Shown: piece after piece, positions 1-7,589 of the stretch
Numbering within the stretch: position 1 is the first letter of the stretch
Layout of the letters: each line of letters begins with the position of its first letter
Assembly: GCA_036387315.1 (NCBI GenBank)
Contig: DASVTY010000167.1
Coordinates: 11,238-75,237, forward strand
Direction: 5' to 3'
Origin: JALZCH01 sp036387315
Lineage (GTDB): Bacteria; Acidobacteriota; Blastocatellia; Pyrinomonadales; Pyrinomonadaceae
DNA: 64,000 nt
Notes under the pieces: generated by a model
The model's database searches: none
Told to the model about the DNA's origin: nothing
What the model saw: the letters and a program-made list of their open reading frames with translations, nothing else
Made by a program: the position numbers and the translations under genes

Positions 1-571
1 CCGAAGCAAACGGCAAAGCCTCGTTTTCTCGGTTAATTCTATAAACCGAGCCTTCGGCGCGGCTCGTGACGAAAAGCTCGCCCGAAGGCGAAAAAGCGAT
101 TCCCGTCGGATTCATTATATCGCCCGAAATCTCTTCCAGATCGCCGTCCGGGTAAAGTCGGAAAAGCGTGACGGGAAGCTGCTGCCCGCGCGAGCCGGAA
201 CGGGTGACAATCAAGCTGCCGTCCGACGAATCAACCGCCGGATTGGCGACGAGATGAAGCCCGTCGCGCAATTTTATGCCGGTCACGATGCGGCGGTAAG
301 TGTTGCTGTAATGACCGTCGCAATACAGTTTGACTTCGGTTGCGCCGTCGCCGGTCGGATGCGATTTTTTTGGCATCTCTGCCGGAATCGTCGCCGTCAC
401 GCGTGTTGGCGAAGCGCCGTAAATTTCTCCCCGCTCATCATTAAAGTAACAGCGAAAATCGCTTCCTCGTTCAATCGGGAAATTTTCGCATTCAATTATT
501 ACCTCGCCGCCCGGAATCGCGTTTGGCGGCGTAATGCGCCGAATTATCCCTGCTTGTTTTTTCTCCATCAT
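1..571 (-). CDS. IPT/TIG plus SMP-30/NHL-like beta-propeller protein (3' end off the window)
   Basis: The minus strand is open from an ATGATG at 571 to the window edge, about 190 residues. A Shine-Dalgarno-like AAAGGA lies about six bases upstream of the start. The first ~100 residues read like an IPT/TIG immunoglobulin-like domain (RITPPNAIPGGEVIIECENF). The following part (NPTGIAFSPSGELFVTSRAE, then GSVYRIN) is a typical blade of an NHL/SMP-30-type beta-propeller. There is no obvious signal peptide. Such proteins usually bind ligands or act as lactonase-like enzymes, but the active-site region is not in the window, so no reaction is assigned. It is divergent from the permease at 822; the 250-base gap must hold both promoters. 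Confidence 0.7.
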   Translation of the reverse strand, partial: MMEKKQAGIIRRITPPNAIPGGEVIIECENFPIERGSDFRCYFNDERGEIYGASPTRVTATIPAEMPKKSHPTGDGATEVKLYCDGHYSNTYRRIVTGIKLRDGLHLVANPAVDSSDGSLIVTRSGSRGQQLPVTLFRLYPDGDLEEISGDIMNPTGIAFSPSGELFVTSRAEGSVYRINRENEALPFAS

Positions 572-821
572 AAATTCCTTTGCGGGCAATTTTACGACGC
601 GCTCGCCGTTGGTGTCTATTTAACTGTTACAACACGCAGACTTGTTGCCGGTTCAAACTCAAGCCAAAAAATCTTGATTGCGCGAAACGCGGCGTGTTAA
701 TTTGGCTTCAAGCTAAAAATGAAATTGATTGTTGCCGACCAATTTTTTCCGGGTTAACGACCGTTTTTCTTTTTTTCGCGTTTTGATTTGAAACGCAAAC
801 TGACAAGGGGATTTTGAGCAA

Positions 822-2231
822 ATGGAGCAATCTGCTTTTCCGGCAACTGCGGCGAATGAAAACATTTCAACAGCCGAACCAAAGCCCGCTTTGAGTTTGG
901 TTGATGCGGTAGCGTTGATTGTCGGAATTGTCGTCGGAGCGGGAATTTTCCGCGTCCCGTCGCTCGTCGCCTCGAACGCGGGAAGCGAAACGGCTTTTCT
1001 CGCCGCGTGGGCTGTCGGCGGTTTGGTTTCGCTCGTCGGCGCGCTTTGCTATGCCGAGCTAGCTTCGACTTTTCCGAGCGCGGGCGGCGATTATCATTTT
1101 TTGACGAGAGCTTACGGAAAAAAACTCTCTTTTCTCTACGCCTGGGCGCGGATGAGCGTCATTCAAACCGGCTCAGTCGCGCTTCTGGCGTTTATTTTCG
1201 GCGATTTCGCTTCGCAGATTTTCCGGCTCGGCGAGCTTTCCTCCGCAATTTACGCGGCTTTGATTGTCGTCGCGCTGACGGCGATTAACATTGCGGGAAT
1301 TGGTTTCGGAACGGGAACTCAGAAACTTTTGACCGCGATTGAAGTTTTGGGGGTTACGGCTGTAATTATCGCCGGAATCGCCGCTTCTTCGCCGCAGGAA
1401 ACGCAAACGGCGGCGGCTTCGACCGGAACAGGTTCATTCGGTTTGACGATGGTTTTCGTGCTTCTGACTTACGGTGGCTGGAACGAAGCTGCGTATATTT
1501 CCGCCGAAATGCGCGGCAATCGTCGCCGAATTGCCGAGGCGCTGATTGCCGGAATTTTGATTGTCACCGCGCTTTATTTGCTCGTTAATCTGGCGTATTT
1601 GAGCGCGCTTGGGCTTTCCGGTTTGGCGCAATCCGAAGCGGCTGCGAGCGATGCGGTGCGCGGAGCGTTCGGCGGTTTCGGCGCGCAATTTATCGGCGTG
1701 CTGGTGGCGATCTCGGCGATAACTTCGGCGAACGCGACGATTTTCACCGGCGCGCGGACGAATTACGCGCTGGGGCGCGATTTTCCGGTTTTATCCGCGC
1801 TCGGCAAATGGAACGAGGGCAGCAATGCGCCGGTCAACGCTTTTCTCGCGCAGGGCGCGGTGGCGCTGCTTTTAATCGGTTTGGGCGTTCTCACAAGGAA
1901 AGGTTTTGAAACGATTGTCGAATACACCGCGCCGGTTTTCTGGTCGTTCTTTTTGCTGACGGGAATTTCGCTCTTTGTTTTGAGACGAAAAGAACCGCAC
2001 GTCGAACGCCCGTTTCGCGTTCCGCTGTATCCGCTGACGCCGCTCGTTTTTTGTTTGACGAGCCTTTATCTGCTTTATTCAAGCCTGGCTTATACGGGCG
2101 CGGGCGCGCTCATCGGCGTTGCGGTTCTGGCAATCGGCGCGGTTTTGCTTGCGTTCGTTTCACGCGGAAACGAATTTTTAAACACAAATCCAACGCAAGG
2201 GGGGAAAATTGATGCAGACCAAGAAAATTAA
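822..2231 (+). CDS. APC-superfamily amino-acid permease
   Basis: 469-residue inner-membrane transporter with about 12 hydrophobic helices. The first helix carries the APC-family signature (VGIVVGAGIFRVPSLVA, around residues 34-50), where substrate backbone atoms are bound in LeuT-fold transporters. Later segments (YGGWNEAAYISAEMRG and the ALGRDFPVL segment) match amino-acid/polyamine permeases of the LAT/YfnA type. Substrate cannot be told from sequence alone. The ATG at 822 follows AAGGGGATTTTGAGCAA, a weak but usable ribosome site. The 3' end overlaps the next gene by 20 bases, so the permease and the two exported methyltransferase-like genes are probably one transcript. Confidence 0.88.
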   Translation: MEQSAFPATAANENISTAEPKPALSLVDAVALIVGIVVGAGIFRVPSLVASNAGSETAFLAAWAVGGLVSLVGALCYAELASTFPSAGGDYHFLTRAYGKKLSFLYAWARMSVIQTGSVALLAFIFGDFASQIFRLGELSSAIYAALIVVALTAINIAGIGFGTGTQKLLTAIEVLGVTAVIIAGIAASSPQETQTAAASTGTGSFGLTMVFVLLTYGGWNEAAYISAEMRGNRRRIAEALIAGILIVTALYLLVNLAYLSALGLSGLAQSEAAASDAVRGAFGGFGAQFIGVLVAISAITSANATIFTGARTNYALGRDFPVLSALGKWNEGSNAPVNAFLAQGAVALLLIGLGVLTRKGFETIVEYTAPVFWSFFLLTGISLFVLRRKEPHVERPFRVPLYPLTPLVFCLTSLYLLYSSLAYTGAGALIGVAVLAIGAVLLAFVSRGNEFLNTNPTQGGKIDADQEN

Positions 2232-2898
2232 AATCGGATTGATTTCGCTCGCGCTTTTAATGCCTTCATGCGCGGGCGAGAACGCAGTTCAGCGGACGCA
2301 GAATGCAAATCGCGCGGCGACAAATTCCGCTGCCAATCAAACTGCGGGAAAATCAAACTCCGATAATATGACCGCAGACATCAGAGTCGTCGAAAACGTG
2401 CCGGAAGTTCCGTATGTTCCGACGAAAGAACTGGTGGTGGACAAAATGCTGGAAATGGCAGATGTCAAAGGCACGGACGTATTGTGGGATTTAGGTTCGG
2501 GCGACGGGCGCATTCCGATCACTGCCGCCAAACGTTTCGGCACGCGCGGCGTCGGAGTTGACATTGACCCGGAGCGCGTCAAGGAAGCCAACGAAAACGC
2601 TCGCAAAAACAACGTTACGGACAAAGTCCGTTTTATCGAAGAAGATTTATTTAACGTTGATTTCAGCGAAGCGACCGTTGTAACGCTTTATTTGCTGCCG
2701 GAAGTCAATCTGCGATTGCGTCCGAAATTGCTTGATTCACTCAAACCCGGAACGCGCATCGTCTCGCACAATTACGATATGGGCAACTGGCAGCCGGAAA
2801 AAGTCGAAGTCGTCAAAACGGCTGACCAAGATGACCACATTGTTTATTTCTGGCGTGTGCCGGAAAACAAAAATGAATTAAAGGAGATTTTGAAATGA
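2212..2898 (+). CDS. Exported lipoprotein with class I SAM methyltransferase fold
   Basis: About 228 residues. The ATG at 2212 is preferred over the TTG three bases earlier because AAGGGGGG sits about eight bases upstream. The N-terminus is a lipoprotein-like signal (hydrophobic run ending LLMPSC, Cys20), then a low-complexity Asn/Ala linker, then a Rossmann methyltransferase domain. SAM motif I is DLGSGDG (93-99), and the acidic motif GVDIDP (115-120) would bind the ribose. A protein-lysine methyltransferase-like relationship is possible but not provable here. The odd point is a SAM-dependent fold on the outside of the membrane, where SAM is not expected. The start lies inside the permease gene and the stop overlaps the next start (ATGA). 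Confidence 0.8.
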   Translation: MQTKKIKIGLISLALLMPSCAGENAVQRTQNANRAATNSAANQTAGKSNSDNMTADIRVVENVPEVPYVPTKELVVDKMLEMADVKGTDVLWDLGSGDGRIPITAAKRFGTRGVGVDIDPERVKEANENARKNNVTDKVRFIEEDLFNVDFSEATVVTLYLLPEVNLRLRPKLLDSLKPGTRIVSHNYDMGNWQPEKVEVVKTADQDDHIVYFWRVPENKNELKEILK

Positions 2899-3524
2899 AC
2901 AATCGAGCGAAATTTTGGTTAATGACAATCGCCGTCGTTTTAACTTTTGTTGTCGCGCCGGTTTACTCGCAAATTCCGCCTCAACCCAATCGTAAGCAAC
3001 CGCCGCCTATCAGCGTCCGAAAAGATGTGCCGTATGTTGCGACTTCGCCGGAAGTCGTCAAAGCGATGCTCAAAATGGCAAACGTCGGCAAAGACGACGT
3101 GGTTTACGATTTGGGTTGCGGCGACGGGCGAATCGTCGTTTCCGCCGTCAAAGATTTCGGCGCGAAAAGCGGCGTCGGCGTGGATATTGACCCGGAGCTT
3201 ATTGCCAAAGCCAAACATAAAGCGAGAAGAGAAAATATTACGGACAAAGCAACATTTATCGAAGGCGATTTGTTTAAAACCGATTTGCGCGAAGCCACGG
3301 TCGTTACGCTTTACTTGTATCCAAGCGTTAATTTGCGATTGCTTCCGAAATTGCTTGACGAGCTAAAACCCGGAACCCGAATTGTGTCGCACGATTTTGA
3401 TATGGGTGAATGGAAACCGGAAAAAACCGAAAAAGTCGGCGGCGCAACCATTTATTACTGGACGATTCCGCAAGACAAAACAACTGTACCGACAGTTCGT
3501 GTATTTCGCGGGCAAGCTCAGTAG
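2895..3524 (+). CDS. Second exported class I SAM methyltransferase-fold protein
   Basis: 209 residues, clear paralog of the preceding gene: DVPYVAT, DLGCGDGR (72-79), GVDIDPEL, the TVVTLYLYPSVNLRLLPKL stretch and GTRIVSHDFDMG all have counterparts there. Instead of a lipobox it has a Sec signal peptide (MNNRAKFWLMTIAVVLTFVVAPVYSQ, cleavage predicted after the Ser or Gln near residue 26). The start overlaps the previous stop by four bases, so the pair is translationally coupled; GGAG lies upstream. The SAM-binding residues look intact, so loss of catalysis is not evident. The substrate is unknown. A terminator follows about 110 bases downstream. Confidence 0.82.
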   Translation: MNNRAKFWLMTIAVVLTFVVAPVYSQIPPQPNRKQPPPISVRKDVPYVATSPEVVKAMLKMANVGKDDVVYDLGCGDGRIVVSAVKDFGAKSGVGVDIDPELIAKAKHKARRENITDKATFIEGDLFKTDLREATVVTLYLYPSVNLRLLPKLLDELKPGTRIVSHDFDMGEWKPEKTEKVGGATIYYWTIPQDKTTVPTVRVFRGQAQ

Positions 3525-3636
3525 CAATTAATTAAAGGTCGGATTTGAAGTCGTGAAATTGAAACGCAGAGCCGCCGGGAAATTAGGAAAGGAAAAGAGC
3601 TTAAGAGAAATTCTATTCTTTTTGCATCTTTAAAAA

Positions 3637-3670
3637 AGCGCAGCCGAATATTCGGCTGCGGTTTCTTTTA
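3637..3670 (+). terminator. Rho-independent terminator after the methyltransferase pair
   Basis: A ten-base-pair self-complementary stem (CGCAGCCGAA against TTCGGCTGCG, 3639-3660) preceded by A6 and followed by GTTTCTTTTA. A-rich and T-rich flanks make it usable in both directions, which suits the convergent gene at 3746. Confidence 0.75.
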
Positions 3671-3745
3671 TAAAATATGGTAAAAGTCCGTATTATTAGC
3701 TCTGCTTTTCTCGTTTGAAGAACTCGGTCTCAGTTACGAATACTA

Positions 3746-4324
3746 TTATTGCCCGTATTGTGATTCCAGGTAATTATAAAAATCGTCCTGAACCGTGTAA
3801 AAGTAGCTGATGTTGGAAATCGGTTTGTTTTTAATTGTGATTCCCTGATAATCCGAGTTTCCGTTCACGGTCTCTACCGATGTTCCGTTGATAGCGGTCA
3901 CGATGCAGTGGTGAACGAGATTGCCTTTTTCAACTGCAATGTCGCCGATCCCGATTCCGGCTGAACCGGCAATTTTCTTGACATTCGGTCCGGCAACTCC
4001 AGGCATCGCCCATCTTATATCCGGCACCCCGGCTTTAATCCAAACGTAAGTGGCAAATATTCCGCACCACGAGACGCCGGATTGTCCGGGCTGCGGAATC
4101 CGTTTGCCGCGAAGTTTAACGCCGTCCAAATAGCCGGGTATTTTCCAATGTTGCTCTTTAAATTTTGCCGCGACTTCAAAATACTCCTTGAGCTTGCGCC
4201 AGCCAAAGCGGACGTTTTGTCCTTCGCCCGGCTGGAAACTGGCATCGTTTACTTTTCCATATGGCTGCGGGCTGGCTTCCGCCATTGCAATTTGTTTGAT
4301 TGTTGCTGCAAATCTGCTATCCAT
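3746..4324 (-). CDS. CHAP/NlpC-P60-like cysteine amidase (TIGR02594-like)
   Basis: 192 residues, no signal peptide or membrane segment. The motif SWCGIFATYVWIKAGVP (nucleophile candidate Cys87) followed by GDIAVEKGNLVHHCIVTAI (His138 or His139) and VNGNS is the Cys-His pattern of CHAP/TIGR02594 peptidoglycan amidases and related peptidases. The Asp/Asn third residue would be Asn155. An AAGGAGAA ribosome site lies about eight bases before the ATG at 4324, which fixes the start. It stands alone between two plus-strand units. Without a signal peptide it may act in the cytoplasm, be released by another route, or be a phage-derived or effector-type enzyme; the sequence does not decide. Confidence 0.65.
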   Translation of the reverse strand: MDSRFAATIKQIAMAEASPQPYGKVNDASFQPGEGQNVRFGWRKLKEYFEVAAKFKEQHWKIPGYLDGVKLRGKRIPQPGQSGVSWCGIFATYVWIKAGVPDIRWAMPGVAGPNVKKIAGSAGIGIGDIAVEKGNLVHHCIVTAINGTSVETVNGNSDYQGITIKNKPISNISYFYTVQDDFYNYLESQYGQ

Positions 4325-4542
4325 ATCTTTTATTCTCCTTATTTAGGTCAATACCTTTATTGCATTTAACCTTTACGAACGGCGCGTAAATTTTTGCGCA
4401 GAAAATTGCCTTTTTTTTTATCCGATCAATGAAAGAATTATCTGATGATGTTTCCCTTTCAGATACTTTTCCGGTTCTTTCTCCGCGTTTGTAGGTAAGA
4501 GCATTTACAACTGCTCTGCTTTTGCCCTAGGGAGAAAATTTT

Positions 4543-5589
4543 ATGCGGCGGAAATCATACTTGTTATTTTTGACGGTGGTTTTATTCAGTTTCGGAGCAT
4601 CCGGTTGTCTTCCGTTATCTCTGTTAAACAGCGGCGACCAAAAGACGGCAAAGAAAACCGGGAAAAAAAGCCAATCGAAACCAAAATCGGAAAATAACAC
4701 CAAGCCAAATCGCAAGCCGGGCGAGCCGATAGTGTTGGACGTTGATAAAAACACGGATTACATCAACGTGATGGGCAAGGAAATGCCGGAAATGCCGGAC
4801 TTCGATGAGCCGTCGCCGGAACCGGGTAAGGTTTGCGGCTATGTCAAGGATTTGGCGGGCAATCCACTCAAAGGCGCGCAGCTCGGCGTGCGTTCAACGG
4901 CAATCGGCGGCGCTTATTCCGGCTCGCAGGGCGAAACCGATGACGACGGTTATTACGAATTTGAAGTTCCCGCCGGTGTCGGGCACTTTTACAATGCAGG
5001 ATACGCCATCGAATGGGGCGAAGACGGTCTGGCGGCAATCGGTCTGCATCCGGCGGACGGCAAGCTCGACAGCTTTGCTTCGACAACAGGCGGAGTTGAA
5101 AATTTTGTGCTGTTGCCTTACGGCGTGACCAGCCGCGAAAATACACAGCAAAGCCCGCATCTCGCTTCAACTTATTACGGCGGCTCGGTTTATTTTAGTT
5201 ATTACGCGGCGGAAGCCTCGGATAATAATCCGATGGAAGGCAGCATCATCTTAGGTTCGGTGATCGAAATAACTTTCACGCCCGAAGGCGAAATGTTCGG
5301 CGGAATCGAGCCGACAAATATCACAGTGCGCAAAACAATCGGTTACAGAGGCGGTTTTTACATTAACAATATTCCGCTCGGACAATACCGAATTGAAGTT
5401 AAAACCGCCGACGGCGAACCGCTCAAAATGGAATTGAACAAACCGCGCAACAGCGAATACGGAATCAAGCCGACGGAAACGACCGACGGCGCGATTTTGA
5501 CATTTGCGCCGGGCGACGCCAGAGCCAATATGGTCACACCGCAATACGGCGGCTGGAGCGCGGTCGAAATCAACGTCAGCCGCCCATGA
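4543..5589 (+). CDS. Lipoprotein with carboxypeptidase-regulatory-like domain
   Basis: 348 residues. A hydrophobic leader ends in the lipobox GASGC (Cys22), so this is an envelope lipoprotein. A Lys/Ser/Pro-rich linker (about 28-65) is followed by a beta-sandwich of the CarboxypepD_reg type (VCGYVKDLAGNPLKGAQLGV, about 87-150, ending in a Gly/Tyr-rich turn). A second beta domain (about 215-300) includes YRGGFYINNIPLGQYRIEV, again like a regulatory-like or PEGA domain. No catalytic motif is seen. The ATG follows AGGGAGAAAATTTT. It is probably a surface-binding or matrix protein of unknown ligand. An AATT-type inverted repeat follows its stop. Confidence 0.7.
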   Translation: MRRKSYLLFLTVVLFSFGASGCLPLSLLNSGDQKTAKKTGKKSQSKPKSENNTKPNRKPGEPIVLDVDKNTDYINVMGKEMPEMPDFDEPSPEPGKVCGYVKDLAGNPLKGAQLGVRSTAIGGAYSGSQGETDDDGYYEFEVPAGVGHFYNAGYAIEWGEDGLAAIGLHPADGKLDSFASTTGGVENFVLLPYGVTSRENTQQSPHLASTYYGGSVYFSYYAAEASDNNPMEGSIILGSVIEITFTPEGEMFGGIEPTNITVRKTIGYRGGFYINNIPLGQYRIEVKTADGEPLKMELNKPRNSEYGIKPTETTDGAILTFAPGDARANMVTPQYGGWSAVEINVSRP

Positions 5590-5601
5590 CCACGCGGAAA
5601 T

Positions 5602-5686
5602 TATTTCATACGAATTTCAAATTACGTAAGATAAATGAAGCGGATTGATTCAATTCGTAATTCATAATTTGAAATTCGTAATTAAT
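5602..5686. repeat. Inverted repeat of AATT-containing heptamers
   Basis: A 16-base perfect inverted repeat (5609-5624 against 5665-5680). The right side reads as heptamers beginning AATT (on the minus strand AATTACG, AATTTCA, AATTATG, AATTACG). It begins 12 bases after the lipoprotein stop. It belongs to the same architectural family as the repeats near 49.4, 52.0, 57.9, 59.4 and 60.3 kb. A partial single copy of the same type lies near 29630-29648. Confidence 0.7.
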
Positions 5687-5783
5687 TTTGCCGTGTTATA
5701 ATTTCCGCCGCTCGTGTTGCAACGCGAACCGCTTAAATTTCTTCAAAATCCTACAATTGTGAAAATTTACGGAGGATTTTTTT

Positions 5784-7529
5784 ATTAGCAACGTTTTCGG
5801 AAACACCAACGGTCTTAAACAAAATCAATTGCGCCGCATTGAAAAGCTCTTTTCGCGGCGCGTCGCTCCAAGTCAAATCGTTTCGCCCGAACTAGCGCGC
5901 CAGCTTTCGGAGATTTCACACGAAATCAACCGGCAGGTCGGCGTTCTTCTCGACCGCAAAGGTCACGTCGAATACGTGATGGTCGGCGACGCGAAGCAGA
6001 TCGAAATGCCCGATTTCAAACGTACGCGCGCCGGCGAAGGCAGGTTTCGCGGTCTGCGGTGCGTTCACACGCATTTGCGCGACGAAAAATTGACGCAGGA
6101 CGATTTGACCGACTTAGCTTTGCTTCGTCTCGATTTGATGGCGGCGATTCAGGTTGACGACAAAACGGGATTGCCGAACGAAGTTTTCGCCGCGCATCTC
6201 GTTCCGGCGACCGCCGCACAGCTTGAAGAAGCCGACGCTGCGCACGCTTTGCCCTACGCTTTTCTCGAACCGCAGATTCCGTCGCAGCTTGACACGGATT
6301 TTCTTCAGCTTATTAATTCGCTCGAAGAAGAAATGGTGCGAAATCGCCAAACCGCGCGTCAACGCCAATCATCGCGCGACCGCGTGATTCTCGTCGGCGT
6401 CACGACCGGCAGCGTTTTCGACGCGCAGGAATCAATGGTTGAGCTTGAAGAATTGGCGACTTCGGCTGATGTCATTGTTTTGGACAAAATCATCCAGCGC
6501 CGCCCGCAGATTGATTCGAAAACTGTTCTCGGAAAAGGTAAGCTCAATGAGCTTTTGGTTCGCGCGATGCAATTGGGTGCGGATTTGATTGTTTTCGACA
6601 CGGAATTAAGCCCGGCGCAAATTCGCTCGATTTCCGAAGCGACGGATTTTAAAATCATTGACCGCGCGCAGCTCATTCTCGACATTTTCGCGCAACGCGC
6701 GCAGAGCCGCGAAGGTAAAATGCAGGTCGAGCTGGCGCAATTAAAATATATGCTTCCGCGTCTGATCGCCGGTCAGGATTCGGCGTTTTCGCGTCTGGCG
6801 GGCGGAATCGGAGGACGCGGTCCCGGTGAAACGAAATTGGAAACCGACCGCCGCCGCGTGCGCGATAAAATCAATCATCTCGAAAAACAGATTGACGATT
6901 TGAGCCGCCAGCGCGCCGAACGACGACGCACACGCTTGCGCCGCGAAGCGCCGATTGTTTCGCTCGTGGGTTATACCAATGCCGGAAAATCCACGCTTTT
7001 AAATACGCTCACAAACAGCAAGGTTTTCGCCGAACAGAAAATGTTTGCGACGCTTGACCCGACTTCGCGCCGCCTTCGTTTGCCAATCGAACGCGAAATT
7101 ATCATCAACGATACGGTCGGATTTATCCGTGATTTGCCGCCCGCTTTGATTGCCGCTTTCCGCGCGACGCTCGAAGAAATCAATGAATCCGATTTGCTGC
7201 TGCACGTTGTTGATGCGGCAAATCCGCGCTGGGAGCAGCAAATCGAATCGGTCGAAAATATTTTGACCGAATTAAAGCTCAACGAAATTCCGCGTCTCAT
7301 CGTTTTCAACAAAGCCGATCTTTTGGAAGATTTTGAGACGGAAGCCGTTTTGCGTCAAACGCAAAACGATAAAAAGCTCGATGCAGTTGCGATTTCCGCA
7401 ATTAAGCCTGATACTCTGCGCTCGCTGCTCGAACAAATCGGCGAAAAATTAAATCGTGATTTTTCGGAAAATGAGGCTTCGGAGGTTGAAGAAACTTCAC
7501 AGTTAGCTGTAACGTATCAAAGCCGCTAA
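5784..7529 (+). CDS. hflX: HflX, ribosome-associated GTPase
   Basis: GTPase that splits stalled or hibernating 70S ribosomes. The HflX signature GGRGPGETKLETDRRRVR is present, followed by a coiled-coil linker and G domain: G1 GYTNAGKST (about 396-404), G3 DTVGFIRDLPP, G4 NKAD. The only conventional start in frame is a TTG at 5829, which would delete residues conserved in the family (GNTNGLKQNQLRRIEKLF spans that point). Upstream the frame stays open to a TGA at 5760. The only sensible start is ATT at 5784, seven bases after GGAGGA (5771-5776), giving 581 residues. A TATAAT hexamer lies at 5697-5702. Function is secure; the ATT start is inference. Confidence 0.9.
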   Translation: MSNVFGNTNGLKQNQLRRIEKLFSRRVAPSQIVSPELARQLSEISHEINRQVGVLLDRKGHVEYVMVGDAKQIEMPDFKRTRAGEGRFRGLRCVHTHLRDEKLTQDDLTDLALLRLDLMAAIQVDDKTGLPNEVFAAHLVPATAAQLEEADAAHALPYAFLEPQIPSQLDTDFLQLINSLEEEMVRNRQTARQRQSSRDRVILVGVTTGSVFDAQESMVELEELATSADVIVLDKIIQRRPQIDSKTVLGKGKLNELLVRAMQLGADLIVFDTELSPAQIRSISEATDFKIIDRAQLILDIFAQRAQSREGKMQVELAQLKYMLPRLIAGQDSAFSRLAGGIGGRGPGETKLETDRRRVRDKINHLEKQIDDLSRQRAERRRTRLRREAPIVSLVGYTNAGKSTLLNTLTNSKVFAEQKMFATLDPTSRRLRLPIEREIIINDTVGFIRDLPPALIAAFRATLEEINESDLLLHVVDAANPRWEQQIESVENILTELKLNEIPRLIVFNKADLLEDFETEAVLRQTQNDKKLDAVAISAIKPDTLRSLLEQIGEKLNRDFSENEASEVEETSQLAVTYQSR

Positions 7530-7589
7530 ATCTTCCTGAACACATCCGACAATTTTTTGCCTTTTGTGTTTTTGGCGGCTTCGTCTTAA

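Noticed and set aside
254..700. Plus-strand frame of about 148 codons at the left edge
   Set aside because: It is antisense to the IPT/propeller gene and has no recognisable domain or ribosome site.
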